Below are positions 20,220 through 34,400 of a stretch of 64,000 bases of DNA, piece after piece; positions within the stretch are counted from its first letter, which is position 1; every line of letters begins with the position of its first letter. Below the pieces are notes generated by a model. It had not been told where the DNA came from, did not search any database, and saw nothing but the letters and a program-made list of their open reading frames with translations. Source of the DNA: Chrysogorgia sp. JL179-B06 (Eukaryota > Cnidaria > Anthozoa > Scleralcyonacea > Chrysogorgiidae). The translations under genes and the position numbers were made by a program. The stretch covers positions 630,001-694,000 of the forward strand of contig JAYKKM010000475.1 in the NCBI GenBank assembly GCA_035772405.1. The letters run 5' to 3'.

Positions 20220-23200
20220 AGAACCAACCAGAACCAACCAGAACCATCCAGAACCATCCAGAATCATCCAAAACCAACCAAAACCAACCAAAACCAACCA
20301 GAACAATCCAAAACCAACCAGAACCAACCAGAACCAACCAGAACCAACCAGAACCAACCAAAACCAACCAAAACCAACCAGAACCAACCAAAACCAACCA
20401 AAACCAACCAAAACCAACCAAAACCAACCGAAACCAACCGAAACCAACCGAAACCAACCAAAACCAACCAAAACCAACCAAAACCAACCAGAACCAACCA
20501 GAACCAACCAGAACCAACCAGAATCAACCGGAATCAACCAGAACCAACCAGAACCAACCAGAACCAACCAGAGCCAACCAGAACCAACCAAAACCAACCA
20601 AAACCAACCAAAACCAACCAAAACCAACCCAAAGCAACCAGAACCAACCAGAACCAACCAGAACCATTCAGAACCATCCAAAACCATCCAGAACCATCCA
20701 GAACCAACCAGAACCAACCAGAACCAACCAGAACCAACCAAAACCAACCAAAACGAACCAGAACCAACCAGAACCAACCAGAACCATCCAGAATCATCCA
20801 GAACCAAACAGAACCAAACAAAACCAAACAGAACCAACCAAAACCAACCAAAACCAACCAGAACCAACCAGAACCAACCAGAACCAACCAAAACCAACCA
20901 AAACCAACCAGAATCAACCAGAATCAACCAAAACCAACCAAAACCAACCAAAGCAACCAAAAGCAACCAAAAGCAACCAAAAGCAACCAAAAGCAACCAA
21001 AAGCAAACAAAACCAAACAAAACCAACCAAAAGCAACGAAAAGCAACAAAAACCAACCAGAACCAACCAGAACCAACCAAAACCAACCAGAACCAACCAA
21101 TACCAACCAATACCAACCAATACCAACCAACACCAACCAAAACCAACCAAAACCAACCAAAACCACGCAAAACCACGCAAAACCACGCAAAAACAACCAA
21201 AACCAACCAGAACCAACCAAAAGTAACCAAAAGCAACCAAAAGCAACAAGAACCAACAAGAACCAACCAGAACCAACCAGAACCAACCAAAACCATCCAA
21301 AACCAACCAAAACCAACCAGAACCAACCAAAACCAACCAGAACCAACCAAAACCAACCAGAACCAAACAGAACCAACCAAAACCAACCAGAACCAACCAA
21401 AACCAACCAGAACCAACCAAAACCAACCAAAACCAACAAAAACCAACCAGAACAAACCAAAAGCAACCAAAAGCAACCAAAAGCAACCAAAAGCAACCAA
21501 AAGCAACCAAAAGCAACCAAAAGCAACCAAAAGCAACCAAAAGCAACAAAAACCAACCAGAACCAACCAGAACCAACCAGAACCAACCAGAACCAACCAG
21601 AACCAACCAAAACCAACCAATACCAACCAATACCAACCAATACCAACCAAAACCAACCAAAACCAACCAAAACCACGCAAAACCACGCAAAACCACGCAA
21701 AACCAACCAAAACCAACCAAAATCAACCAAAAGCAACCAGAACCAACCAAAAGCAACCAGAACCAACCAGAACCAACCAGAACCAACCAGAACCATCCAG
21801 AATCATCCAGAACCAAACAGAACCAAACAGAACCAACCAAAACCAACCAAAACCAACCAGAACCAACCAAAACCAACCAAAACCAACCAGAACCAACCAG
21901 AATCAACCAAAATCAACCAAAATCAACCAAAACCAACCAAAACCAACTAAAACCAACCAAAAGCAACCAAAAGCAACCAAAAGCAACCAAAAGCAACCAA
22001 AACCAACCAAAACCAACCAAAAGCAACGAAAAGCAACAAAAACCAACCAGAACCAACCAGAACCAACCAAAACCAACCAAAACCAACCAGAACCAACCAA
22101 TACCAACCAATACCAACCAACACCAACCAAAACCAACCAAAACCAACCAAAACCACGCAAAACCACGCAAAACCACGCAAAACCACGCAAAACCACGCAA
22201 AAACAACCAAAACCAACCAGAACCAACCAAAAGTAACCAAAAGCAACCAGAACCAACCAGAACCAACCAGAACCATCCAGAATCATCCAGAACCAAACAG
22301 AACCAAACAAAACCAAACAGAACCAACCAAAACCAACCAAAACCAAACAGAACCAACCAGAACCAACCAAAAGCAACCAAAAGCAACCAAAAGCAACCAA
22401 AAGCAACCAAAAGCAACGAAAAGCAACAAAAACCAACCAGAACCAACCAGAACCAACCAAAACCAACCAGAACCAACCAATACCAACCAATACCAACCAA
22501 CACCAACCAAAACCAACCAAAACCACGCAAAACCACGCAAAACCACGCAAAACCAACCAGAACCAACCAAAAGCAACCAAAAGCAACTAAAAGCAACCAG
22601 AACCAACCACAACCAACCAAAACCATCCAGAACCATCCAGAACCATCCAAAACCAACCAAAACCAACCAAAACCAACCACAACAATCCAAAACCAACCAG
22701 AACCAACAAGAACCAACCAAAACCAACCAAGACCAACCAAAACCAACCAAAACCAACCAAAACCAACCAAAACCAACCAAAACCAACCAAAACCAACCAG
22801 AACCAACCAAAACCAAACAGAACCAAACAGAACCAACCAAAACCAACCAGAACCAACCAGAACCAACCAGAACCAACCAGAACCAACCAAAAGTAACCAA
22901 AAGCAACCAAAAGCAACCAGAACCAACCAGAACCAACCAGAACCATCCAGAACCATCCAGAATCATCCAAAACCAACCAAAACCAACCAAAACCAACCAG
23001 AACAATCCAAAACCAACCAGAACCAACCAGAACCAACCAGAACCAACCAGAACCAACCAAAACCAACCAAAACCAACCAAAACCAACCAGAACCAACCAA
23101 AACCAACCAAAACCAACCAAAACCAACCAAAACCAACCAAAACCAACCGAAACCAACCGAAACCAACCGAAACCAACCAAAACCAACCAAAACCAACCAA

Positions 23201-25439
23201 AACCAACCAGAACCAACCAGAACCAACCAGAACCAACCAGAATCAACCGGAATCAACCAGAACCAACCAGAACCAACCAGAACCAACCAGAGCCAACCAG
23301 AACCAACCAAAACCAACCAAAACCAACCAAAACCAACCAAAACCAACCAAAACCAACCCAAAGCAACCAGAACCAACCAGAACCAACCAGAACCATTCAG
23401 AACCATCCAAAACCATCCAGAACCATCCAGAACCAACCAGAACCAACCAGAACCAACCAGAACCAACCAAAACCAACCAAAACGAACCAGAACCAACCAG
23501 AACCAACCAGAACCATCCAGAATCATCCAGAACCAAACAGAACCAAACAAAACCAACCAACACCAACCAAAACCAACCAAAACCAACCAAAACCACGCAA
23601 AACCACGCAAAACCACGCAAAACCACGCAAAAACAACCAAAACCAACCAGAACCAACCAGAAGTAACCAAAAGTAACCAAAAGCAACCAAAAGCAACCAA
23701 AAGCAACAAGAACCAACCAGAACCAACCAAAACCATCCAAAACCAACCAAAACCATCCAAAACCAACCAAAACCAACCAGAACCAACCAAAACCAACCAG
23801 AACCAACCAAAACCAACCAGAACCAAACAGAACCAACCAGAACCAACCAAAACCAACCAGAACCAACCAAAACCAACCAAAACCAACAAAAACCAACCAG
23901 AACAAACCAAAAGCAACCAAAAGCAACCAAAAGCAACCAAAAGCAACCAAAAGCAACCAAAAGCAACCAAAAGCAACCAAAAGCAACCAAAAGCAACCAA
24001 AAGCAACAAAAACCAACCAGAACCAACCAGAACCAACCAGAACCAACCAGAACCAACCAAAACCAACCAATACCAACCAATACCAACCAAAACCAACCAA
24101 AACCAACCAAAACCACGCAAAACCACGCAAAACCACGCAAAACCAACCAAAACCAACCAAAACCAACCAAAACCAACCAGAACAATCCAAAACCAACCAG
24201 AACCAACCAGAACCAACCAGAACCAACCAGAACCAACCAGAACCAACCAAAACCAACCAAAACCAACCAAAACCAACCAGAACCAACCAAAACCAACCAA
24301 AACCAACCAAAACCAACCAAAACCAACCAAAACCAACCGAAACCAACCGAAACCAACCAAAACCAACCAAAACCAACCAAAACCAACCAAAACCAACCAA
24401 AACCAACCAGAACCAACCAGAACCAACCAGAACCAACCAGAATCAACCAGAAATCAACCAGAACAACCAGAACCAACCAGAACCAACCAGAACCAACCAG
24501 AGCCAACCAGAACCAACCAAAACCAACCAAAACCAACCAAAACCAACCAAAACCAACCAAAACCAACCCAAAGCAACCAGAACCAACCAAAACCAACCAG
24601 AACCAACCAATACCAACCAATACCAACCAATACCAACCAAAACCAACCAAAACCAACCAAAACCAACCAAAACCAACCAAAACCACGCAAAACCACGCAA
24701 AACCACGCAAAACCAAACCACGCAAAACCAACCAGAACCAACCAGAACCAACCAAAACCAACCAGACCCAACCAAAGCAACCAAAAGCAACCAAAAGCAA
24801 CAAGAACCAACAAGAACCAACCAGAACCAACCAGAACCAACCAAAACCATCCAAAACCAACCAAAACCAACCAGAACCAACCAAAACCAACCAGAACCAA
24901 CCAAAACCAACCAGAACCAAACAGAACCAGCCAAAACCAACCAGAACCAACCAAAACCAACCAGAACCAACCAAAACCAACCAAAACCAACAAAAACCAA
25001 CCAGAACAAACCAAAAGCAACCAAAAGCAACCAAAAGCAACCAAAAGCAACCAAAAGCAACCAAAAGCAACCAAAAGCAACCAAAAGCAACCAAAAGCAA
25101 CCAAAAGCAACCAAAAGCAACAAAAACCAACCAGAACCAACCAGAACCAACCAGAACCAACCAGAACCAACCAAAACCAACCAAAACCAACCAATACCAA
25201 CCAATACCAACCAATACCAACCAAAACCAACCAAAACCAACCAAAACCACGCAAAACCACGCAAAACCAACCAAAACCAACCAAAATCAACCAAAAGCAA
25301 CCAGAACCAACCAAAAGCAACCAGAACCAACCAGAACCAACCAGAACCAACCAGAACCATCCAGAACCAACCAAAACCAAACAGAACCAACCAAAACCAA
25401 CCATAACCAACCAGAACCAACCAAAACCAACCAAAACCA

Positions 25440-28400
25440 ACCACACCAACAGAACCAACCAAAACCAACCAAACCAACCAAAACCAACCAAAACCAACCA
25501 AAACCAACCAAAAACCAACCAAAACCAACCAAAACCAACCAAACCAACCAAACCAACCAGAACCAACCAAAAACCAACCAAAACCAACCAAAACCAACCA
25601 AAACCAACCAAACCAACCAAAACCAACCAGAACCAACCAAAACCACAAAAACAACCAAAACCACCAAAACCACCAAAACAAACAAAACCAACCAAAACCA
25701 AAGAACCAACCAGAACCAACCAAAACCAACCAAAAACCAAACCAAAGACCAACCAAAACCAACCAAAACCAAAAGCAAAAACCAACACACCAACAAAACC
25801 AAACCAGAACCAACCAAAACCAACCAAACCAACCAAAACCAACCAGAACCAACCTGAACCAACCAAAAACCACCAAAACCAACCAAAACCAACCAAAACC
25901 AACCAAACCAACCAAAACCAAAAGCAACCAAAACAACCAAAAAACAACCAAAACCAGAAAACCAACCACAACCAACCAAAACCAACCAAAACCAACCAGA
26001 ACCAACCAAAACCAACCAAAACCAACCAGAACCAACCAAACCAACCAAACCAACCAAAACCAACCAAAAACCAAAACCAACCAAAACCAACCAAACCAAC
26101 CAAAAAAACCAAAAAGCAACCAAAACCAACAAAACCAACCAAAACCAACCAGAACCAACCAGAAAACCCAACCAGAAAACCAATACCAACCAAACCAACC
26201 AAAACCAACCAAAACCAACCAACCAGAACCAACCAAAACCAACCAAAACCAACCAAAACCAACCAAAACCAACCAAAACCAACCAGAACCAACCAGAACC
26301 AACCAAAACCAACCAGAACCAACCAAAACCAACCAAAACCAACCAGAACCAACCAAAACCAACCAGAACCAACCAAAACCAACCAAAACCAACCAAAACC
26401 AACCAAAACCAACCAGAACCAACCAGAACCATCCAGAATCATCCAGAACCAAACAGAACCAAACAAAACCAAACAGAACCAACCAAAACCAACCAAAACC
26501 AACCAGAACCAACCAGAACCAACCAGAACCAACCAAAACCAACCAAAACCAACCAGAACCAACCAGAATCAACCAAAACCAACCAGAACCAACCAAAACC
26601 AACCAAAACCAACCAAAACCAACCAAAACCAACCAAAAGCAACCAAAAACCAACCAAAACCAACCAAAACCAACCAAAAGCAACCAAAAGCAACCAAAAC
26701 CAACCAGAACCAACCAGAACCAACCAAAACCAACCAGAACCAACCAAAACCAACCAAAACCAACCAAAACCAACCAAAACCAACCAAAACCAACCAAAAC
26801 CAACCAAAACCACGCAAAACCACGCAAAACCACGCAAAACCAACCAAAACCACGCAAAAACAACCAAAACCAACCAGAACCAACCAAAAGTAACCAAAAG
26901 CAACCAAAAGCAACCAAAAACCAACAAGAACCAACCAGAACCAAACAGAACCAACCAAAACCATACAAAACCAACCAAAACTAACCAGAACCAACCAAAA
27001 TCAACCAAAACCAACCAAAAACCAACCAGAACCAAACAGAACCAACCAAAACCAACCAGAACCAACCAACCAAAACCAACCAAAACCAACCAAAACCAAC
27101 CAAAACCAACCAAAAACCAAAAACCAACCAGAACCAACCAAAACCAACCAAAACCAACCAAAACCAACCAAAACCAACCAAAACCAACCAAAACCAACCA
27201 AAACCAACCAAAACCAACCAAAACCAACCAAAACCAACCAAAACCAACCAAAAGCAACCAAAAGCAACAAAAACCAACCAGAACCAACCAGAACCAACCA
27301 GAACCAACCAGAACCAACCAAAACCAACCAATACCAACCAATACCAACCAATACCAACCAAAACCAACCAAAACCAACCAAAACCACGCAAAACCACGCA
27401 AAACCACCAAAACCAACCAAAACCAACCAAAACCAACCAAAACCAACCAGAACAACCAAAACCAACCAGAACCAACCAGAACCAACCAGAACCAACCAGA
27501 ACCAACCAAAACCAACCAAAACCAACCAAAACCAACCAGAACCAACCAAAACCAACCAAAACCAACCAAAACCAACCAAAACCAACCGAAACCAACCGAA
27601 ACCAACCGAAACCAACCAAAACCAACCAAAACCAACCAAAACCAACCAGAACCAACCAGAACCAACCAGAACCAACCAGAACCAACCAAAACCAACCAGA
27701 ACCAACCAGAACCAACCAAGCAACCAAAACCAACCAAAACCAACCAAAACCAACCAAAACCAACCAAAACCAACCAAAACCAACCCAAAGCAACCAGAAC
27801 CAACCAAAACCAACCAGAACCAACCAATACCAACCAATACCAACCAATACCAACCAAAACCAACCAAAACCAACCAAAACCAACCAAAACCACGCAAAAC
27901 CACGCAAAACCACGCAAAACCACGCAAAAACAACCAAAACCAACCAGAACCAACCAAAAGTAACCAAAAGCAACCAAAACCAACCAGAACCAACCAGAAC
28001 CAACCAAAACCAACCAGAACCAACCAAAACCAACCAAAACCAACCAACACCAACCAAAACCAACCGAAACCAACCAGAACCAACCAAACAACCAACCAGA
28101 ACCAAAACCAACCAAAACCAACCAAACCAACCAAAACAACCAAAACCAACCAAAACCAACCAAAACCAACCAAAACCAACCAAAACCACCAACCAAAACC
28201 AACCAAAACCAACCAAAACCAACCAGAACCAACCAACCAGAACCAACCAAAACCAACCAAAACCAACCAAAACCAACCAGAACCAACAAAACCAACCAAA
28301 ACCAACCAGAACCAACCACAAGCAACCAAAACCACACCAAAACCAACCAAAACCAACCAGAACCAACCAAAACCAACCAAAACCAACCAGAACCAACCAG

Positions 28401-31400
28401 AACCAACCGAAACCAACCAGAACCAACCAAAAAACCAACCAGAACCAACCAGAACCAACCAAAACCAACCAAAACCAACCAGAACAAACCAACAAAGCAA
28501 CCAAAAGCAACCAAAAGCAACCAAAAGCAACCAGAAGCAACCAAAACCAACCAAAAGACAACCAAAAGCAACCAAAAGCAAAACCAAAACACACCAACCA
28601 AAAGCAAACGAAAAGCAACGAAAAACCAACCAGAACCAACCAGAACCAACCAAAACCAACCAGAACCAACCAATACCAACCAATACCAACCAATACCAAC
28701 CAACACCAAACAACCAAAACCAACCAAAACCAACCAAAACCACGCAAAACCACGCAAAACCACGCAAAACCAACCGAAACCACGCAAAACCAACCAAAAA
28801 CAACCTGACCAACCAGAAAACCAACCAAAAGCAACCAAAAGCAACCAAAAACAAACCAGAACCAACCAGAACCAACCAGAACCCAACCAGAACCAACCAG
28901 AACCAACCAAAAGAATCCAGAACCAACCAGAACCAACCAGAACCAACCAAAACCATCCAAAACCAACCAAACCAACCAGAACCAACCAGAACCAACCAGA
29001 ACCAACCAGAACCAACCAGAACCAACCAGAACCAACCAAAAACCAACCAAAACCAACCAAAACCAACCAAAACCAACCAAAACCAACCATAACCAACCAA
29101 AACCAACCAAAACCAACCCAAACCAACCAAAACCAACCAAAAGCAACCAAAATCAACCAGAACCAACCAAAACCAACCAAAAGCAACCAAAATCAACCAA
29201 AATCAACCAAAATCAACCAAAAGCAACCAAAACCAACCAAAACCAACCAGAACCAACCAGAACCAACCAGAACCAACCAGAACCAACCAAAACCAACCAA
29301 AACCAACCAAAACCAACCAAAACCAACCAAAACCAACCAAAACCAACCAAAACCACGCAAAACCACGCAAAACCACGCAAAACCAACGCAAAACCAAACA
29401 AAACCAACCAAAACCAACCAAACCAACCAGAAAGTAACCAAAACCAACCAGAACCAACCAGAACCAACCAGAACCAACCAGAACCAACCAAAACCAACCA
29501 GAACCAACCAAAACCAACCAAAACCAACCAAAACCAACCAAAACCAACCAAAACCAACCAAAACCAACCAAAACCAACCAGAACCAACCAAAACCAACCA
29601 AAACCAACCAAAACCAACCAAAACCAACCAAAATCAACCAGAACCAACCAAAAACAACCTCATACAACCAAAACCAACCAAAACAACCAAAACCAACCAA
29701 AACCAACCAGAACCAACCAAAAACAACCAAAAACCAACCAAAAAAACGGACCAAAACCAACCAAAACCAACCAAAACCAACCAAACCAACCACAACCAAC
29801 AAGAACCAACCAAACCATTCAACCAACCAAAACCATCCAAACAAAACAAACCAAAACCAACCAAAACCAACCAAAACCAACCAAACCAACCCGAACCAAC
29901 CAAAACCAACCAAAACCAACCAGAACCAACCAAAACCAACCAGAAACCAAACAAAACAACCAAAACCAACCAGAACCAACCAAAACCAACCAGAACCAAC
30001 CAAAACCAACCAGAACCAACCAGAACCAACCAGAACCAACCAGAACCAACCAAAACCAACCAAAACCAACCAAAAGCAACCAAAACCAACCAAAACCAAC
30101 CAAAACCAACCAAAAGCAACCAAAAGCAACCAAAACCAACCAAAAGCAACCAAAACCAACCAAAACCAACCAAAACCAACCAAAACCAACCAGAACCAAC
30201 CAAAACCAACCAGAACCAACCAGAACCAACCAAAACCAACCAGAACCAACCAAAACCAACCAAACCAACCAAAACCAACCAAAACCAACCAAAACCAACC
30301 AAAACCAACCAAAACCAACCAAAACCAACCAAAACCAACCAGAACCAACCAAAACCAACCAAAACCAACCAAAACCAACCAAAACCAACCAGAACCAACC
30401 AGAACCAACCAGAACCAACCAGAACCAACCAGAACCAACCAAAACCAACCAGAACCAACCAGAACCAACCAGAACCAACCAAAACCAACCAAAACCAACC
30501 AAAACCAACCAGAACCAACCACACCAACCAGAACCAATCAGAACCAACCAGAACCAACAAGAACCAAAAAAAACAACCAAACCACACCAACCAGAACCAA
30601 CCAAATCCAACCAGAACCAACCAGAACCAACCAAAACCAACCAAAATCAACCAGAACCACCCAAATCCAACCACAACCAACCAAAACCAACCAAAACCAG
30701 CCAAACAAAACCAAACACAAAGCCAAAACCAACCAAAACCAACCAAAACCAACAAAACCAACCAGAACCAACCAAAACCACCCAAAACCAACAAAAACAA
30801 CCAGAACCAACCAGAACCAACCAAAAGTAACCAAAAGCAACCAAAGCAACCAAAAAACCAACCAAAACCAACCAAAACCAACCAAAACCAACCCAGAACC
30901 ATCCAAAACCATCCAAAACCAACCAAAACAAACCAAAAGCAATCAAAAACCAAGCAAAACCAACCAGAACCAACCAGAAACCAACCAGAACCAACCAAAA
31001 CCAACCAAAACCAACCAAACCAACCAAAACCAACCAAAACCAACCAGAACCAACCGAAACCACGCAAAACCACACAAAACCAACCAAAACCAACCAAATA
31101 CCAACCAGAACCAACCAGAACCAACCAAAAGTAACCAAAACCAACCAAAACCAACCAGAACCAACAAAACCAACCAGAACCAACCAGAACCAACCAGAAC
31201 CATCCAAAACCAACCAAAACCAACCAAAACCAACCAAAACCAACCAAAACCAACCAAAACCAACCAGAACCAAACCAGAACCAACCAAAACCAACCAAAA
31301 CGAACCAAAACCAACCAGAACCAACCAGAACCAACACAAAACCAACCAAGAACCAACCAGAACCAAACAAAACCAACCAAAACCAAACAAAACCAACCAG

Positions 31401-34400
31401 AACCAACCAAAAACCAACCAAAACCAACCAAAACCAACCAGAACCAACCAGAACCAACCAAAACCAAAAAACCATCCAGAAACAACCAAACCAACCAGAA
31501 ACAACCAGAACCAACCAAAACCAACCAGAACCAACCAGAACCAACCAAAACCAACCAAAACAAACCAAACCAACCAAAAGCAACCAAAACAACAACCAAC
31601 ACAAAACCAACAAAAAACCAAACGAAACCAACCAGAACCAACCAAAACAAACCAAAAGCAACCAGAAAAAGCAACCAAAAAACCACACCAAAACCAACCA
31701 AAACCAACCAAAAACCAACCAAAACCAACCAAAACCAACCAAAACCAACCAAAACAAACCAGACACAACCAGAACCAACCAAAACCAACCAAAAACCAAC
31801 CAAAACCAACCAGAACCATCCAGAACCAACCAAAACAAACCAAACCAACCCAAAACCAACCAGGAACAACCAAAACCAAACAAAACCACAAACCACAACC
31901 AAAACCAACCAAAACCAACCAGAAACCAACCAAAACCAACCAAAGCAACCAAAAGCAACCAAAACCAACCAAAACCAACCAAAACCAACCAAAACCAACC
32001 AAAAAACCACAACCAACCAAAACCAACCAAACCAACCAAAACCAACCAGAACCAACCAAAACCAACCAGAACCAACCAGAACAACCAACCAAAACCAACC
32101 AAATACCAACCAAAACCAACCAAAACCAACCAAAACCAACCAAAACCAACCAAAACCACGCAAACCACGCAAAACCACGCAAAACCACGCAAAAACAACA
32201 AAACCAACCAGAACCAACCAAAAGTAACCAAAAGCAACCAAAAGCAACCAACCAGAACCAACCAGAACCAACCAGAACCAACCAAAACCAACCAGAACCA
32301 ACCAAAACCATCCAAAATCAACCAAAACCAACCAGAACCAACCAAAACCAACCAGAACCAACCAAAACCAACCAGAACCAAACCAGAACCAAAAACCAAC
32401 CAAAACCAACCAAAACCAACCAGAACCAACCAAAACCAACCAGAACAAACCAAAACCAACCAAAACCAACCAGAACCAACCAAAAGCAACCAAAAGCAAC
32501 CAAAAAACACCAAAACCAACCAAAAGCAACCAAAAGCAACCAAAAGCAACCAAAAGCAACCAAAACCAACCAAAAGCAACCAAAAGCAACCAAAAGCAAC
32601 CAAAAGCAACAAAAACCAACCAGAACCAACCAGAACCAACCAGAACCAACCAGAACCAACCAAAACCAACCAATACCAACCAATACCAACCAATACCAAC
32701 CAAAACCAACCAAAACCAACCAAAACCACGCAAAACCACGCAAAACCACGCAAAACCAACCAAAACCAACCAAAATCAACCAAAAGCAACCAGAACCAAC
32801 CAAAAGCAACCAGAACCAACCAGAACCAACCAGAACCAACCAGAACCATCCAGAATCATCCAGAACCAAACAGAACCAAACAGAACCAACCAAAACCAAC
32901 CAAAACCAACCAGAACCAACCAGAACCAACCAAAACCAACCAAAACCAACCAGAACCAACCAGAATCAACCAAAATCAACCAAAACCAACCAAAACCAAC
33001 TAAAACCAACTAAAAGCAACCAAAAGCAACCAAAAGCAACCAAAACCAACCAAAACCAACCAAAACCAACCAAAACCAACCAAAAGCAAACCAAAAGCAA
33101 CCAAAAACCAACCAAAACCAACCAGAACCAACCAAAACCAACCAGAACCAACCAATACCAACCAATACCAACCAATACCAACCAACACCAACCAAAACCA
33201 ACCAAAACCAACCAAAACCACGCAAAACCACGCAAAACCACGCAAAACCACGCAAAACCACGCAAAAACAACCAAAACCAACCAGAACCAACCAAAAGTA
33301 ACCAAAAGCAACCAAAAGCAACCAGAACCAACCAGAACCAACCAGAACCATCCAGAACCATCCAGAACCAAACCAGAACCAAACCAAAAGCAAACCAGAA
33401 CCAACCAAACCAACCAGAAACCAACCAGAACCAACCAGAACCAACCAAAACCAACCAAAACCAACCAAAACCAACCAAAACCAACCAAAACCAACCAGAA
33501 CCAACCAAAACCAACCAACCAGAACCAACCAGAACCAACCAAAACCAACCAGAACCAACCAAAACCAACCAAAACCAACCAAAACCAACCAAAACCAACC
33601 AAAACCAACCAAAACCACCAAAACCACCAAAAACCAACCAAAACCAACCAGAACCAACCAGAACCAACCAGAACCAACCAAAACCAACCAGAACCATCCA
33701 AAACCAACCAGAACCAACCAGAACCAACCAGAACCAACCAAAACCAACCAAAACCAACCAAAACCAACCCAAACCAACCAACACCAACCACAACCAGAAC
33801 CAAACAGAACCAAACAACCAACCAAAACACAACCAAAACCAACCAAAACCAAACCAACCAAAACCAACCAAAACCAACCAAAACCAACCAAAACCAACCA
33901 AAACCAACCAAAACCAACCAAAACCACGCAAAACCAACCAAAACCAACCAAAACCAACCAAAACCAACCAAAACCAACCAAAACCAACCAAAAGCAACCA
34001 AAAGCAACCAGAACCAACCAGAACCAACCAGAACCATCCAGAACCATCCAGAACCAACCAAAACCAACCAGAACCAACCAAAAACCAACCAGAACAAACC
34101 AAAACCAACCAGAACCAACCAGAACCAACCAGAACCAACCAGAACCAACCAAAACCAACCAAAACCAATCAGAACCAACCAGAACCAACCAAAACCATCC
34201 AAAACCAACCAAAACCAACCAAAATCAACCAAAACCAACCAGAACCAACCAAAACCAACCAAAATCAACCAAAAACCAACCAATACCAACCAAAAAACCA
34301 ACCAAAACCAACCAGAAACCACAACCAACCAAAACCAACCAAAACAAACAGAACCAACCAAAACCAACCAGAACCAACCAAAACCAACCAAAACCAACCA

